Assembly (NCBI GenBank): GCA_029959295.1
Contig: JASCOH010000004.1
Location: 1 to 64,000, forward strand
Length of the DNA: 64,000 bases
Direction: 5' to 3'
Source: Flavobacteriaceae bacterium PS02334
GTDB taxonomy: Bacteria > Bacteroidota > Bacteroidia > Flavobacteriales > Flavobacteriaceae
A program made the translations under genes and the position numbers. Below the pieces are notes generated by a model. The model saw nothing but the letters and a program-made list of their open reading frames with translations, did not search any database and was not told where the DNA came from. This document shows positions 33,635-43,355 of the stretch, in pieces. Positions within the stretch are counted from its first letter, which is position 1. Every line of letters begins with the position of its first letter.

Positions 33635-36016
33635 ATGCGATACATCTTACTATTTGTTTTCCTATTTATGGGAAATCAATCTCTTGTCTATTCCCAAAAC
33701 ACATTGTCTGGGAAAATTACAAACGAGAAAAAGCAGCCTTTAGCGGGAAGCCACATCCACGTTTCAAGCTTTTTTGCTAATGCGGATGAAGCTGGAAATT
33801 ATACAATTAACGGAATTCCGAATGCGCGTCTGCAGGTTTTTGTGGAATATTTGGGTTATAAAACTTTGGATACAATTATAGATTTCCAAGAAAATAAAGT
33901 ACTCAATATTGCTTTAAAACCTGATGTTTCTCAATTGTCAGAAGTCGTTTTGAAAGAAACTTACGCCAAAGAAAAAGCGCAAGAAATCAAAACTTCTACG
34001 ATTGAAAAATACAGCAGTGAAAGCTTAGGTGACGCTTTAAAGGAAATCAGTGGCGTTTCTTCCTTAAAAACTGGAAACACGATTGTCAAGCCAATCATCA
34101 ATGGCTTGCACAGCAGCCGTGTTTTGATTATCAACAACAACGTGCGTTTGGAAGACCAGCAATGGGGAACCGAACACGCGCCAAACATGGATCTCAACAC
34201 AGCAGGAAAAATTTCAGTAATTAAAGGCGCTTCCGGCCTGCAATTTGGCGGTGATGCGATTGGCGGGACGGTTATTATTGATCCGCCACACATTCCTGTT
34301 AAAGATACCATTTTCGGAAAGACGATTTTAAGCGCCCAATCCAATGGTCGCGGTGGCAGTCTGACTTCTTCACTATTCAAGGGCTATAAAAGTGGCTGGA
34401 ACTGGAATCTTCAAGGAACTTACAAATATCTAGGCGATTTCGAAGCGCCAGATTATGTACTTTCAAATACGGGAAACCGTGAAAAAAACTTTTCCGGAAG
34501 CTTTGGATACAAAGGAGAAAATCAAGGATTCAGCTTTTTCTACAGTTATTTCAATGCTGAAATCGGAATTTTGAGAGCTTCGCATATCAGCGCCGTTTCT
34601 GATTTGATTCGCGCGATTAATAGTGGCCAGCCTCAATATATTTCTGATTTCTCCTATGATATAAATGCGCCAAGACAAGAATTGCAGCATCATTTGGGAA
34701 AAATAAATTATTACAAACATTTTTCAAATCACCGAAAATTGTCGCTTCAATATTCTTTTCAATTCAACAATCGATTAGAATTTGACTTGCGCAGAGGTGG
34801 GGACCGTGACAAGCCTTCCTTAGATTTAGACTTGAAAACACATACTTTCAATGCTGATTTTGAAGGAAATTATTCGGATAATTTAAAGTATAAAGTCGGA
34901 ATAAGTGCGGGCTTCCAAAATAATTTCGCAGATACTGACAATACTAATGTTCGCGCTTTGATTCCAAATTATGACAAGTCAGATGCCGGAATTTATGCCA
35001 TCGGAACTTACATTCTAAATAACAAACTGTCTTTAGAAACCGGACTTCGATATGATTTCAGCCACATTGATGCCCAAAAATATTATTTGAAAACAAGATG
35101 GACTGAGCGTGGCTACGATGCTAAATTTAGTGATTTTATTGTCAGCGATGCGGGTCAGCAATGGTATACAAATCCGGTTTTTAATTACAATAATTTCTCA
35201 GGAAGTTTGGGCTCAAAATATGAATTCAGCAATAATTTGCATTGGACGACAAATGTTGGCGTGACCAGCAGAAATCCAAATCCTGCCGAATTATTCAGCG
35301 ACGGATTGCACCATGCGACTGGCCAGATCGAATTGGGAGATTTGGCATTGAAGCGCGAAGTTGCCTTAAAATTGTCAACTGCTTTCAATTACACTTCCAG
35401 CAATTTTGCTTTGGAAATAAATCCGTATGCGAATTTTATCAATGATTTTAAGATTTTGATTCCGACGACAATTATCCTTTCAAACCGCGGGCCTTTTCCA
35501 GTTTGGGAATACAAGCAAGTAAACGCAAGACTTTTTGGAATTGATTTTACGGCTGATTATGATTTTATGAAAAATTGGAATTGGCATTCTACAGCGGCAT
35601 TTGTTTATGGGGATGACTTGACAAACGACACAGCCTTGATTGACATGCCTCCAATGAATTTCAACAACAGCATCAGTTTTAGAAAAGCAAGTTGGAATAA
35701 TCTTGTCTTGAGCTTAAAAAATGAAACTGTTTTGACTCAGAAAAGATATCCAAATAACGATTTTTATATTGATGTTTTTGACACCGGAGAGCCTGTAAGC
35801 ACTTTGGTTGAAATCAGCAAACCGCCAAAAGGCTACAGCCTGCTACATTTTAATTCTGAGATGAGCTTCAGTGTTTTAAACAACTCTAAAATGACCATCG
35901 GATTTAATATCCAAAACATTATGAACACGAACTACCGAGATTATCTCAACAGAATCCGCTATTATGCTGATGATTTGGGACGCAATTTTAGGGTTCAACT
36001 AAAACTAAATTATTAA
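33635..36016 (+). CDS. TonB-dependent outer-membrane receptor
   Basis: A 793-residue receptor with a signal peptide (MRYILLFVFLFMGNQSLVYS), a CarboxypepD_reg-like domain (residues ~22-105, LSGKITNEKKQPLAGSHIHV) and a plug domain (SLGDALKEISGVSSLKTGNTIVKPIINGLH ... SVIKGASGLQFGGDAIGG as separate segments). A 22-stranded-type barrel ends in GRNFRVQLKLNY with a terminal aromatic. The plug motif GLHSSRVLIINNNVRLEDQQWG resembles that of metal-uptake (ZnuD-like) receptors. Its neighbours are a His/Cys-rich small protein and a lipoprotein, suggesting divalent-metal uptake. The substrate is not proven. Confidence 0.9.
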   Translation: MRYILLFVFLFMGNQSLVYSQNTLSGKITNEKKQPLAGSHIHVSSFFANADEAGNYTINGIPNARLQVFVEYLGYKTLDTIIDFQENKVLNIALKPDVSQLSEVVLKETYAKEKAQEIKTSTIEKYSSESLGDALKEISGVSSLKTGNTIVKPIINGLHSSRVLIINNNVRLEDQQWGTEHAPNMDLNTAGKISVIKGASGLQFGGDAIGGTVIIDPPHIPVKDTIFGKTILSAQSNGRGGSLTSSLFKGYKSGWNWNLQGTYKYLGDFEAPDYVLSNTGNREKNFSGSFGYKGENQGFSFFYSYFNAEIGILRASHISAVSDLIRAINSGQPQYISDFSYDINAPRQELQHHLGKINYYKHFSNHRKLSLQYSFQFNNRLEFDLRRGGDRDKPSLDLDLKTHTFNADFEGNYSDNLKYKVGISAGFQNNFADTDNTNVRALIPNYDKSDAGIYAIGTYILNNKLSLETGLRYDFSHIDAQKYYLKTRWTERGYDAKFSDFIVSDAGQQWYTNPVFNYNNFSGSLGSKYEFSNNLHWTTNVGVTSRNPNPAELFSDGLHHATGQIELGDLALKREVALKLSTAFNYTSSNFALEINPYANFINDFKILIPTTIILSNRGPFPVWEYKQVNARLFGIDFTADYDFMKNWNWHSTAAFVYGDDLTNDTALIDMPPMNFNNSISFRKASWNNLVLSLKNETVLTQKRYPNNDFYIDVFDTGEPVSTLVEISKPPKGYSLLHFNSEMSFSVLNNSKMTIGFNIQNIMNTNYRDYLNRIRYYADDLGRNFRVQLKLNY

Positions 36017-36036
36017 ATTTTAAAAAACATTTCCTC

Positions 36037-36618
36037 ATGAAAACAATCAAATTTTTATCTCTAAGCCTTATTGCCACACTATTTTTTGCTTCTTGCAACA
36101 GCGATGACAGCAGTGGCGGAAGCGGTCCGGTTAATGAAGAAGAAGTAATTACCACTTTAAAAGCGACTTTAAACGGCGGCGGTCAAACGATCACGCTTAC
36201 TTCCAGAGATTTAGACGGAGCGGAAGGCCCAAATGCGCCGATAGTTACCGTTTCAGGAAATTTTGCACCAAGCACGACTTACAACGGAAGCCTTGATTTA
36301 TTAAACGAAGCTGCAACTCCTGCAGAAAGCATTACGGCAGAAATTTTAGAAGAAGCTCATGACCATCAGTTTTTCTTCAATGTTTCTAATGATTTAGGAA
36401 GTTTTGCGTATGCAAGCCCAAATGATGAAAACGGACATCCGGTAGGATTAAACTTTACTTTCACAACTGGTGCAACTTCCGGAACTGGCAATTTTACTAT
36501 CACTTTAAGACATCAGCCAAATAAAACCGGTGAAGGTGTTTCTTCTGGAAATATCACAAATGCTGGCGGTGAAACTGACATTCAAGTGACTTTCCCAATT
36601 GTAATTGCTGTACAATAA
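36037..36618 (+). CDS. Lipoprotein with His-containing beta-rich domain, partner of TonB receptor
   Basis: A 193-residue lipoprotein. The lipobox is LFFASC at residues ~15-20, followed by a Ser/Asp/Gly-rich linker (NSDDSSGGSG). The rest is beta-rich with EEAHDHQFFFNVSNDLG and DENGHPVGLNFTF, which could hold metal-binding histidines. This class is sometimes annotated as a 'type 1 periplasmic binding fold' protein and commonly follows TonB receptors of this subtype. It starts 20 nt after the receptor stop and is followed by a terminator, so it closes the operon. Confidence 0.78.
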   Translation: MKTIKFLSLSLIATLFFASCNSDDSSGGSGPVNEEEVITTLKATLNGGGQTITLTSRDLDGAEGPNAPIVTVSGNFAPSTTYNGSLDLLNEAATPAESITAEILEEAHDHQFFFNVSNDLGSFAYASPNDENGHPVGLNFTFTTGATSGTGNFTITLRHQPNKTGEGVSSGNITNAGGETDIQVTFPIVIAVQ

Positions 36619-36633
36619 TACTATTTTCATACT

Positions 36634-36665
36634 AAAAAAAACCGCTGTAATGGCGGTTTTTTTAT
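36634..36665 (+). terminator. Rho-independent terminator of the TonB/lipoprotein operon
   Basis: AAAACCGC and GCGGTTTT pair across a 7-nt loop (TGTAATG). The stem extends through A/T pairs into a T run. Confidence 0.85.
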
Positions 36666-36843
36666 TTATAAATTGAAGAAACAACTCCCTTTTTACTCTA
36701 GCAGAATAGTTGTATTTTTAACCTCTACAATATTAATTACACATTAATATAACTATTATTTATCAACATATTAATTTAGTTAACATATTTTTAGTAATTT
36801 AGGAAATTTAATACCTATTTAGTAACTGTTAAATTTCGTAATC

Positions 36844-37224
36844 ATGAATTCAAAATTTACTTCGATTGTTCGTGTTGTTTTAGGAATTGTTCTTTTGGTT
36901 TTTGGTCTTAATAAATTCTACCCCCTGCCCTTTCTTCCCATGCCGCATTTGCCAGAAAGCGCCGCTTCCTTCATGGGATCTTTATCTGCCACAGGCTATG
37001 TTTTGCCGGTCGTTGCCACTTTAGAAATATTCATAGCCATTTTGCTTTTATCAAAAAAATGGATTGCTTTTGCCCTGATTCTATTAGTTCCAATTTCACT
37101 AAATATTTTGCTTTTCCATCTATTTCTTGATATTCCAGGAATCGGAGGCGCAGTTTTAGTAGCAGTTTTAAACGGAATCCTGATCTACAAACATTGGGCG
37201 CAATACCGTCCGCTTTTTAACTAA
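36844..37224 (+). CDS. DoxX-like membrane protein
   Basis: A 126-residue protein with four transmembrane helices: SIVRVVLGIVLLVFGLNKF, the ATGYVLPVVATLEIFIAILLL region, WIAFALILLVPISLNILLF and GGAVLVAVLNGILIY. The pattern and the GLNKF segment fit the DoxX/DoxD-like superfamily. The role is unknown and the family includes membrane redox and stress proteins. It stands alone after a 225-nt gap in which no exact promoter motif was found. Confidence 0.75.
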   Translation: MNSKFTSIVRVVLGIVLLVFGLNKFYPLPFLPMPHLPESAASFMGSLSATGYVLPVVATLEIFIAILLLSKKWIAFALILLVPISLNILLFHLFLDIPGIGGAVLVAVLNGILIYKHWAQYRPLFN

Positions 37225-37243
37225 CTTACAATTCATTTTTCCC

Positions 37244-37251
37244 TATTTTTG
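37244..37251 (+). promoter_or_regulatory. Putative -7 promoter of the prolyl oligopeptidase gene
   Basis: TATTTTTG matches TAnnTTTG, 21 nt upstream of the ATG at 37273. Confidence 0.5.
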
Positions 37252-37272
37252 TAGGAATCAAAAAACATTTTA

Positions 37273-39405
37273 ATGAAAAAATTAGTATTAACAGTGATTG
37301 CAGCATCCGCTCTTTTATCTTGTAAAGAAGAAACCATTAAAGAAGAGAAAATCGTGCTAATATATCCTGAAACCAAGCAAGTCGACACGACTACTACTTA
37401 CTTCGGAACAGAAGTAAAAGACCCATACCGCTGGCTGGAAGATGACAAATCTGCCGAAACTGCGGCGTGGGTAAAAGCTGAAAACGAAGTCACTTTTGGC
37501 TATTTAGAAAAAATTCCTTTTAGAAAAGAATTAAAGGAAAGACTAGAAAAAGTATGGAATTATGAGAAGATTTCTGCTCCATTTAAGGAAGGAGATTATA
37601 CTTATTATTTCAAAAACAACGGTTTGCAAAACCAATCTGTTTTATACAGAAAAGATAAAAGTGGCAAGGAAGAATTGTTCCTAGATCCAAATACTTTTTC
37701 TGCTGACGGAACAACTTCGCTTTCTTCTGTAGAATTTTCAAAAGATGGATCTTTAGTGGCTTATTCCATTTCTGAAGCAGGAAGCGACTGGAATAAAATA
37801 ATCATTTTGGATGCCGTTACTAAAAAGAAACTGGAAACTGAATTGGCAGACGTAAAATTCAGCGGTATTGCTTGGATTGGCAACGAAGGTTTCTATTATT
37901 CAAGTTATGACAAGCCAACCGGAAGCCAGCTTTCGGCCAAAACCGATCAGCACAAATTGTATTTCCACAAGTTGGGAACTTCTCAAAAAGACGACAAAAT
38001 TATCTTCGGGCAAAACGAAAAACGCCGTTATGTGGGCGCGTACGTTACGGAAGATGACAGATATTTAGTTATTTCGGCAGCAAATTCCACATATGGAAAT
38101 GAGCTTTACATTAAAGATTTAAGTGTTCCAAACAGCAAAATCGTAAACATTGTAAACAATTTCAACAGCGATAATAATATTGTCGACAACGTTGGGACAA
38201 AATTGTTTATCACTACAGATTTAAACGCTCCGAACCAAAAAGTGGTTACAGTTGACGCTTCAAATCCAAAATCAGAGAACTGGAAAGATTTTATTCCGGA
38301 AACGGAGAATGTGTTGTCCATAAGCACCGGTTCAGGATTTATCTTCGCAAATTACATGAAAGATGCCGTTTCTCAGATCAAGCAATATGATTATGAAGGG
38401 AAAATGCTTCGTGAAATTAAATTGCCTGGAATCGGTTCTGCAGGAGGTTTTGGCGGTAAAAAAGAAGATGCTGAATTGTATTATTCTTTTACAAATTACA
38501 CCACTCCAGGGACAATTTATGCTTACAATCCAAAAGCTGGAACTTCAAAAGTATATGAAAAACCAAAAGTAGATTTCAAATCTGAAGACTATGAAAGCAA
38601 GCAGGTTTTCTACACTTCAAAAGACGGAACAAAAGTGCCGATGATTATCACGCATAAAAAAGGCTTGAAATTAGACGGCAAAAACCCGACAATTCTCTAT
38701 GGTTATGGTGGTTTCAGCGTAAGCTTGACGCCTGCTTTTAGTATTTCTAATGCCGTTTGGCTAGAACAAGGAGGCGTTTATGCGGTCCCAAATCTTCGCG
38801 GTGGCGGGGAATACGGAAAAAAATGGCACGACGGAGGAATCCAGCAAAAGAAACAGAATGTATTTGATGATTTCATCGCTGCAGCAGAATATTTGATGAA
38901 AGAAAAATATACTTCTCCAGATTTCTTGGCAATCCGCGGAGGTTCAAACGGAGGTTTGTTAGTTGGCGCAACAATGACACAAAGGCCTGACTTGATGAAA
39001 GTGGCGCTGCCAGCAGTTGGCGTTTTAGACATGCTTCGCTACCACACATTTACAGCGGGCGCAGGTTGGGCTTATGACTATGGAACTGCCGAAGATTCTA
39101 AAGAGATGTTTGATTATTTGAAAACCTATTCTCCAGTTCACAACGTGAAAAAAGGCGTAAAATATCCGGCAACATTAGTTACGACAGGCGATCACGACGA
39201 TAGAGTTGTTCCAGCGCATAGTTTTAAATTCGCTGCTGAATTGCAAGCAAAGCAAACTGGCGACAATCCTGTTTTGATTCGAATTGAAACCAATGCCGGC
39301 CACGGCGCTGGAAAACCAGTTTCTAAAACTATTGAAGAAGCGGCAGATATTATGGCGTTTACATTGTTCAATATGGGTTACAGAGAATTGCCAAGCAAAA
39401 AATAA
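37273..39405 (+). CDS. Prolyl oligopeptidase family serine peptidase (S9A), lipoprotein
   Basis: A 710-residue peptidase that cleaves short peptides after proline. The N-terminus ([20 protein letters not shown]) has a lipobox, so it is probably membrane-anchored in the periplasm. The S9A N-terminal region ([22 protein letters not shown]) leads into a seven-bladed propeller. The alpha/beta hydrolase domain contains the nucleophile in [15 protein letters not shown] (Ser ~558), the Asp in [16 protein letters not shown] (~643) and the His in NAGHGAGKP (~677). All triad members are present. Terminators flank the gene. Confidence 0.95.
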   Translation: MKKLVLTVIAASALLSCKEETIKEEKIVLIYPETKQVDTTTTYFGTEVKDPYRWLEDDKSAETAAWVKAENEVTFGYLEKIPFRKELKERLEKVWNYEKISAPFKEGDYTYYFKNNGLQNQSVLYRKDKSGKEELFLDPNTFSADGTTSLSSVEFSKDGSLVAYSISEAGSDWNKIIILDAVTKKKLETELADVKFSGIAWIGNEGFYYSSYDKPTGSQLSAKTDQHKLYFHKLGTSQKDDKIIFGQNEKRRYVGAYVTEDDRYLVISAANSTYGNELYIKDLSVPNSKIVNIVNNFNSDNNIVDNVGTKLFITTDLNAPNQKVVTVDASNPKSENWKDFIPETENVLSISTGSGFIFANYMKDAVSQIKQYDYEGKMLREIKLPGIGSAGGFGGKKEDAELYYSFTNYTTPGTIYAYNPKAGTSKVYEKPKVDFKSEDYESKQVFYTSKDGTKVPMIITHKKGLKLDGKNPTILYGYGGFSVSLTPAFSISNAVWLEQGGVYAVPNLRGGGEYGKKWHDGGIQQKKQNVFDDFIAAAEYLMKEKYTSPDFLAIRGGSNGGLLVGATMTQRPDLMKVALPAVGVLDMLRYHTFTAGAGWAYDYGTAEDSKEMFDYLKTYSPVHNVKKGVKYPATLVTTGDHDDRVVPAHSFKFAAELQAKQTGDNPVLIRIETNAGHGAGKPVSKTIEEAADIMAFTLFNMGYRELPSKK

Positions 39406-39426
39406 AAGCAATAATAATCTAAACAG

Positions 39427-39460
39427 AAAAGCATCCGCATAAAGTGGATGCTTTTTTATT
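39427..39460. terminator. Bidirectional terminator between convergent genes
   Basis: A 10-bp stem (AAAAGCATCC / GGATGCTTTT) extended by inner pairs, with T runs on one side and A runs on the other. It lies between the S9A peptidase and the convergent methyltransferase gene, whose stop overlaps its edge. Confidence 0.8.
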
Positions 39461-40088
39461 TTTGAGCAATTAAAATCAAATCTTTAGTAACGGTTCCGTC
39501 ATTTTGCAAAAAATCTTTTCGCGTCATGCTTATAATCCTAAAACCGCTTTTGACAAGAGCTTCTGTCAAGTAATCGGCTTCGTGATAATTAATATAAGCT
39601 TGATATTTTCCAGAACTAGACTTTTTAAATCCTGATTTTGAATGGTCGTCTTCCATCGTACTCAAGTACAAAATTCCGTTGAGATTTAAGATCTCAAAAG
39701 CATCATCTATTAATTTTACAGCTTCTTTTTTGGAAAGATAAGGCAGTGCGAAACCGCACATGATTGCGTCAAATGTTTGCGACAAGCTTTTTATATTTCG
39801 GCAATCCATCATCTGAAAATCAGCTTTAGGATTGTTATTTTTTGCGAGTTCAAGCATTTTCAAGGATAGATCAGTGGCGGTAATTTTAAAATCGGGTCGC
39901 TTTTGAAGCAGATATTTTGTAATATTTCCTGGTCCGCAAGCCAATTCTAATAACAGCGCATTTTTCTTGTCAATTGAGTTGCAAAACAAATCAAAAGTAT
40001 CGTCATACAAATCCATATCCATGAATTTCTCTTGATATTCATCGGCGCAATTATCAAATACATAAATTGTATTTTCAGTAGAATCCAT
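39456..40088 (-). CDS. Class I SAM-dependent methyltransferase
   Basis: A 210-residue Rossmann-fold methyltransferase. Motif I is LLLELACGPGNITKYLL (residues ~43-59). The acidic ribose-binding residue is in KITATDLSLKMLELA, motif III is ADFQMMDCRNI, and motif IV is FDAIMCGFALPYLSKKEA. The substrate cannot be read. It is the last gene of a minus-strand run and follows the 100-residue gene by 12 nt. Confidence 0.87.
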   Translation of the reverse strand: MDSTENTIYVFDNCADEYQEKFMDMDLYDDTFDLFCNSIDKKNALLLELACGPGNITKYLLQKRPDFKITATDLSLKMLELAKNNNPKADFQMMDCRNIKSLSQTFDAIMCGFALPYLSKKEAVKLIDDAFEILNLNGILYLSTMEDDHSKSGFKKSSSGKYQAYINYHEADYLTEALVKSGFRIISMTRKDFLQNDGTVTKDLILIAQK

Positions 40089-40100
40089 GGCAAGCTGAAA

Positions 40101-40403
40101 TTATTTCAACGACAATTTCTGTAGCAAATCGTCTGAAGCATCTTCAATATACATTCCGTAAGAAGTAACTAAAATTCCTTTTACGCCATCTTTAGATTCA
40201 ATTCCATAAACCGTTGATTCTTCATCCGGATTTGAATCTCCTTCATACCTGTAAACTTCTGTAATCTCGAAATCGGCACAGTCGTAAGCGGCATCATTTA
40301 CCGTAAGAGCATTTCCAGAAATATTAAAATCTACCATGAAACCAGCATCTCGCAATTGTTTTATGGCTTCTAAAACAGTTGCATATTTATAATTCGCACT
40401 CAT
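40101..40403 (-). CDS. Conserved small cytosolic protein, function unknown
   Basis: A 100-residue acidic protein (YKYATVLEAIKQLRDAGF ... YGIESKDGVKGILVTSYGMY) without signal peptide or membrane span. Relatives in Bacteroidota are sometimes labelled phosphoribosylpyrophosphate synthetase. That label is not credible at this size and without a PRPP motif. It probably forms a single alpha/beta domain. It lies just upstream of the methyltransferase and is probably co-transcribed with it. Confidence 0.75.
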   Translation of the reverse strand: MSANYKYATVLEAIKQLRDAGFMVDFNISGNALTVNDAAYDCADFEITEVYRYEGDSNPDEESTVYGIESKDGVKGILVTSYGMYIEDASDDLLQKLSLK

Positions 40404-40456
40404 CTTTAAACTTTTTTGTAAGTCCTAAAGTTACGTAAAAATATTGATTTCAAGAA

Positions 40457-41407
40457 TTAATATAACAAATAGGAAGCTCCGATAGAACCATAAAAATAGC
40501 CCTCGTTTCTGCTGTTATCAATTTCTTTGCTTCTGTAAACAAATAAATAATGCAGATTCCAATGGTTTTTTCTGTACTTAAATCCGGCTTCGCCATAAAA
40601 GCGCAACGGCCGCAAATCAAAAGTTACTGGACTGTCATTATTAAACATGCTTCCTTGGATCGTGGCATCGTAAACCTGATAATTGATATTCGGATTTATG
40701 TAGAAATAAAATTCGCTTTGTTCCTTATACTTTGATTTATCAGCATTTAAGGAAGCATTATGAAGATTTGAATCATAAAAAGGAAGCAGTTTTTTCAAGC
40801 TGAAACGGGCTAAAGGCCCAACTGTAATTCCGTTTAAAACTGTTCCGAAATTCGCTTCGCCTTGGAGGCTGAAATCTACATTCTGGCTAAATTTTGAAGG
40901 AAATATTTTCTTGGAATAAAACAAATTCCCTTGAACCGCCAAAGCATTATGGATTTGATAATCCCAGCCTTCGACATCTTTGTAGCCAAAAGCTTTATGA
41001 AATAATTTCTGAAATTCTTCCGCTCCAGAAGACGGACCGACAACGCCAACTTGGCCAGTCATTTTAAAAACAGATTCGTTTTGGTAGAACTTATGCAATC
41101 CTGCTTCTACAAAAAGGTAGCCCGCAAAAGGCCTGTCTTGCTTTCTTACCGAAGCCGCTTCGACAGTATGCGGATTGTAAATATATTGCCCAAATTTAAA
41201 TTCTGTAATCTTTTTATTGATATTCAGATTCTCATTTTGGTTTAAATATCTGTAGAAAATTTCAATTCCGTTGGTATAATATTGATCATTTACCGTGGAA
41301 GTAAACAAATCGTTGTCAATCAAAATGCCAATTTCTCCCGATTTATTCTGGCTGAAAAGCGCGGTCGTAAAGATTAGAAAAAGCAACGGGGAAATTTTTT
41401 GCAGCAT
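40457..41407 (-). CDS. LpxR-family lipid A deacylase
   Basis: A 316-residue outer-membrane barrel enzyme with a signal peptide (MLQKISPLLFLIFTTALFSQ). Family signatures are GILIDNDLFTSTVNDQYYTNG (Asn-Asp catalytic region near residues 30-35), RKQDRPFAGYLFVEAG, and GQVGVVGPSSGAEEFQKLFHK, which carries the catalytic His. The C-terminus is HYLFVYRSKE ... YGSIGASYLLY. LpxR removes the 3'-acyloxyacyl chain of lipid A. Its start is one nucleotide from the mtgA stop, implying co-transcription. Confidence 0.88.
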   Translation of the reverse strand: MLQKISPLLFLIFTTALFSQNKSGEIGILIDNDLFTSTVNDQYYTNGIEIFYRYLNQNENLNINKKITEFKFGQYIYNPHTVEAASVRKQDRPFAGYLFVEAGLHKFYQNESVFKMTGQVGVVGPSSGAEEFQKLFHKAFGYKDVEGWDYQIHNALAVQGNLFYSKKIFPSKFSQNVDFSLQGEANFGTVLNGITVGPLARFSLKKLLPFYDSNLHNASLNADKSKYKEQSEFYFYINPNINYQVYDATIQGSMFNNDSPVTFDLRPLRFYGEAGFKYRKNHWNLHYLFVYRSKEIDNSRNEGYFYGSIGASYLLY

Positions 41408-41408
41408 A

Positions 41409-42086
41409 TCAATATTCTAATTTCACATAATTCATGTGTTTCATGATTCGCCCTTTTCGTCTTTCAATATAAGAAGAGGAATTTGACGCCTTAAATTTTC
41501 TGGGATTCGGAAGAATTGCAGCGATTCCGGCAGCTTCTCTTTTGGAAACAGATGAAGCGCTTTTTTTATACCAATGTTCAGAAGCCGCTTCAACGCCATA
41601 AACGCCGTCGCCCATTTCAATACTGTTCAAATACACTTCCATGATGCGTTCTTTGCCCCAAAAAATTTCAATTAAAACTGTAAAATAGGCTTCCAAGGCT
41701 TTTCTCAAATAGCTTCTCCCTTGCCACAAGAAAACATTTTTTGCAGTTTGCTGTGAAATTGTGCTTCCTCCTTTTAATTTTTTTCCTTTAGAATTGTTCT
41801 TGAAGGCTTTTTGCATGGCCGTAAAATCAAATCCGTTATGCGATAAAAAAGTTCCATCTTCACTTGCGATTACCGCTTTTTGGAGATTTTTAGAAATATC
41901 TTCTAACGGAACCCAGTCGTGGCTACAAGTCATTTCTTTTCCAGCTTCTTTCTGTTCCATTGCGCGAACGGCCATCAGCGGCGTAAACGGAACTGGAACA
42001 AATTTAAAAAGTATGACAAAAAACACCGAGATTCCGAGAAACCAAAGTGCGCATTTTATTAAAAATTGAAGTATTTTTTTACCCAT
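41409..42086 (-). CDS. mtgA: Monofunctional biosynthetic peptidoglycan transglycosylase
   Basis: A 225-residue GT51 enzyme polymerising lipid II into glycan strands. The chosen start is MGKKILQFL at 42086; a Met four codons earlier is possible. One N-terminal transmembrane helix (CALWFLGISVFFVILF) anchors it. Catalytic signatures are AVIASEDGTFLSHNGFDF (first Glu) and KGGSTISQQTAKNVFLW. The later motif is KERIMEVYLNSIEMGDGVYG (second Glu). No transpeptidase domain follows. It is coupled to the lpxR-like gene downstream. Confidence 0.95.
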   Translation of the reverse strand: MGKKILQFLIKCALWFLGISVFFVILFKFVPVPFTPLMAVRAMEQKEAGKEMTCSHDWVPLEDISKNLQKAVIASEDGTFLSHNGFDFTAMQKAFKNNSKGKKLKGGSTISQQTAKNVFLWQGRSYLRKALEAYFTVLIEIFWGKERIMEVYLNSIEMGDGVYGVEAASEHWYKKSASSVSKREAAGIAAILPNPRKFKASNSSSYIERRKGRIMKHMNYVKLEY

Positions 42087-42108
42087 AAATAATTGCAAAA
42101 CGTATAAT

Positions 42109-43230
42109 CTAATCTATTAAATCAGCCAATTCCTGACCAATCAAGCTGCCAATGGCAACACCCATTCCGCCTAATCTCACACCGCAATAAACATGTTCGG
42201 AAATTTTTTCGACAATTGGCTTTTTGCTCGAACCTATTCCCATAATGCCGCTCCAGCGATGCTCAATTTTAAAATCGCGGTTTGGCAAAATTACTTCTTT
42301 TAAAATTTCTTCCAATTTATTTTGTATTAAATCTGTCTGGCCAAATGCTGTTGTAGTTTCGCCTTCGAAATCTTCATTTCTGGCACCGCCAAATAGAATT
42401 CTGTCGCCGAAATTCCTGAAATAATAATAACCTTTATCAATATGAAAAGTTCCTTTGATATCTAAATTCGGAATTGGCTCAGTGATTAAAACTTGTGCTC
42501 TTGCTGGTTTTACAGCTCCGTTTGTCAAGTTTCCAGCGAAACCATTTGTCGCAAAAAAGAGTTTTTGGGTTTGGAAATCAAAATCGTTTGTAGCGACTCG
42601 AACACCGTTTGCATTTTCCTGATATTCAGTCACGGTTTGCTGGTTTAAGATGAGAATATTATTTGCAATGGCTAATTTCAGCAACGCTTGCATCATATTT
42701 CCGGTATCAATTTGTCCTTCAAATGGATTGAAAACTAAATAGTGTTGAATGCCGCCAAAATCAAAACGGTCGATTTCTTTGGCAAAAACATCGGCCTTGA
42801 AAAGCGGACGCAAGACATCATTGATAAAAGGAATTTTTTGGAGGCATTCGTTGTAATGGCTTTCTGAATTTTTCAAAAAAAGTTCATAACCGCCGTATAA
42901 TTTGTAGTCAATAGTTGCATCTCCAAGACGTTTTCTCAATAATTGCAAACCTTGCCAGCGTTTTTGAATCAACTGGATTACTTCTTCTTCGGAGTGATTT
43001 CTTAAATCGTCGATGATTTCAGAAATACTTCCGAAACAGGCAAAACCTGCATTTTTGGTACTTGCTCCTTGCGGCAGAAATCCTTTTTCGAGAACTAATA
43101 TTTTGCTTTCAGGAAATTTTTCTCGGAGTCGCAATGCGGTGTGCAAGCCTACGATTCCGCTGCCAACGATAGTGTAATCAACGTTTGAAAACCAATTTTT
43201 TATTTCCCAGTAGCTTAAGTTCGCTTTCAT
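42109..43230 (-). CDS. FAD-dependent amino-acid oxidase-like oxidoreductase (DAO family)
   Basis: A 373-residue flavoprotein. The Rossmann motif is VDYTIVGSGIVGLHTALRL (residues ~18-36), followed by the acidic ribose ligand in ILVLEKG and the DAO-family segment STKNAGFACFGS. The C-terminal FAD contact is HVYCGVRLGGMGVAIG. Relatives include glycine oxidase and D-amino-acid dehydrogenase; the substrate is unknown. The start at 43230 (MKANLSYWEIKNWF) is chosen. A longer in-frame reading to 43314 would pass through a palindromic intergenic repeat and does not match the family. Confidence 0.87.
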   Translation of the reverse strand: MKANLSYWEIKNWFSNVDYTIVGSGIVGLHTALRLREKFPESKILVLEKGFLPQGASTKNAGFACFGSISEIIDDLRNHSEEEVIQLIQKRWQGLQLLRKRLGDATIDYKLYGGYELFLKNSESHYNECLQKIPFINDVLRPLFKADVFAKEIDRFDFGGIQHYLVFNPFEGQIDTGNMMQALLKLAIANNILILNQQTVTEYQENANGVRVATNDFDFQTQKLFFATNGFAGNLTNGAVKPARAQVLITEPIPNLDIKGTFHIDKGYYYFRNFGDRILFGGARNEDFEGETTTAFGQTDLIQNKLEEILKEVILPNRDFKIEHRWSGIMGIGSSKKPIVEKISEHVYCGVRLGGMGVAIGSLIGQELADLID

Positions 43231-43267
43231 GTCCTGAAGTTTAAATCCTGAAAATTTGCTTTTATAC

Positions 43268-43302
43268 ATTGCAATGCTTCTCGACTGCGCTCGAGGTGAC
43301 AA
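43268..43302. repeat. CTCGACTGCGCTCGAG-type palindromic intergenic repeat
   Basis: TTCTCGACTGCGCTCGAGGT contains the imperfect palindrome CTCGA-CTGCGC-TCGAG. It is of the type commonly dispersed between Flavobacterium genes. It falls upstream of the FAD oxidoreductase start. Confidence 0.55.
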
Positions 43303-43355
43303 AAAATACAACACAAAGCAGAAAACTACTATTTCGCTTCTAATAAAAGGAAAAA

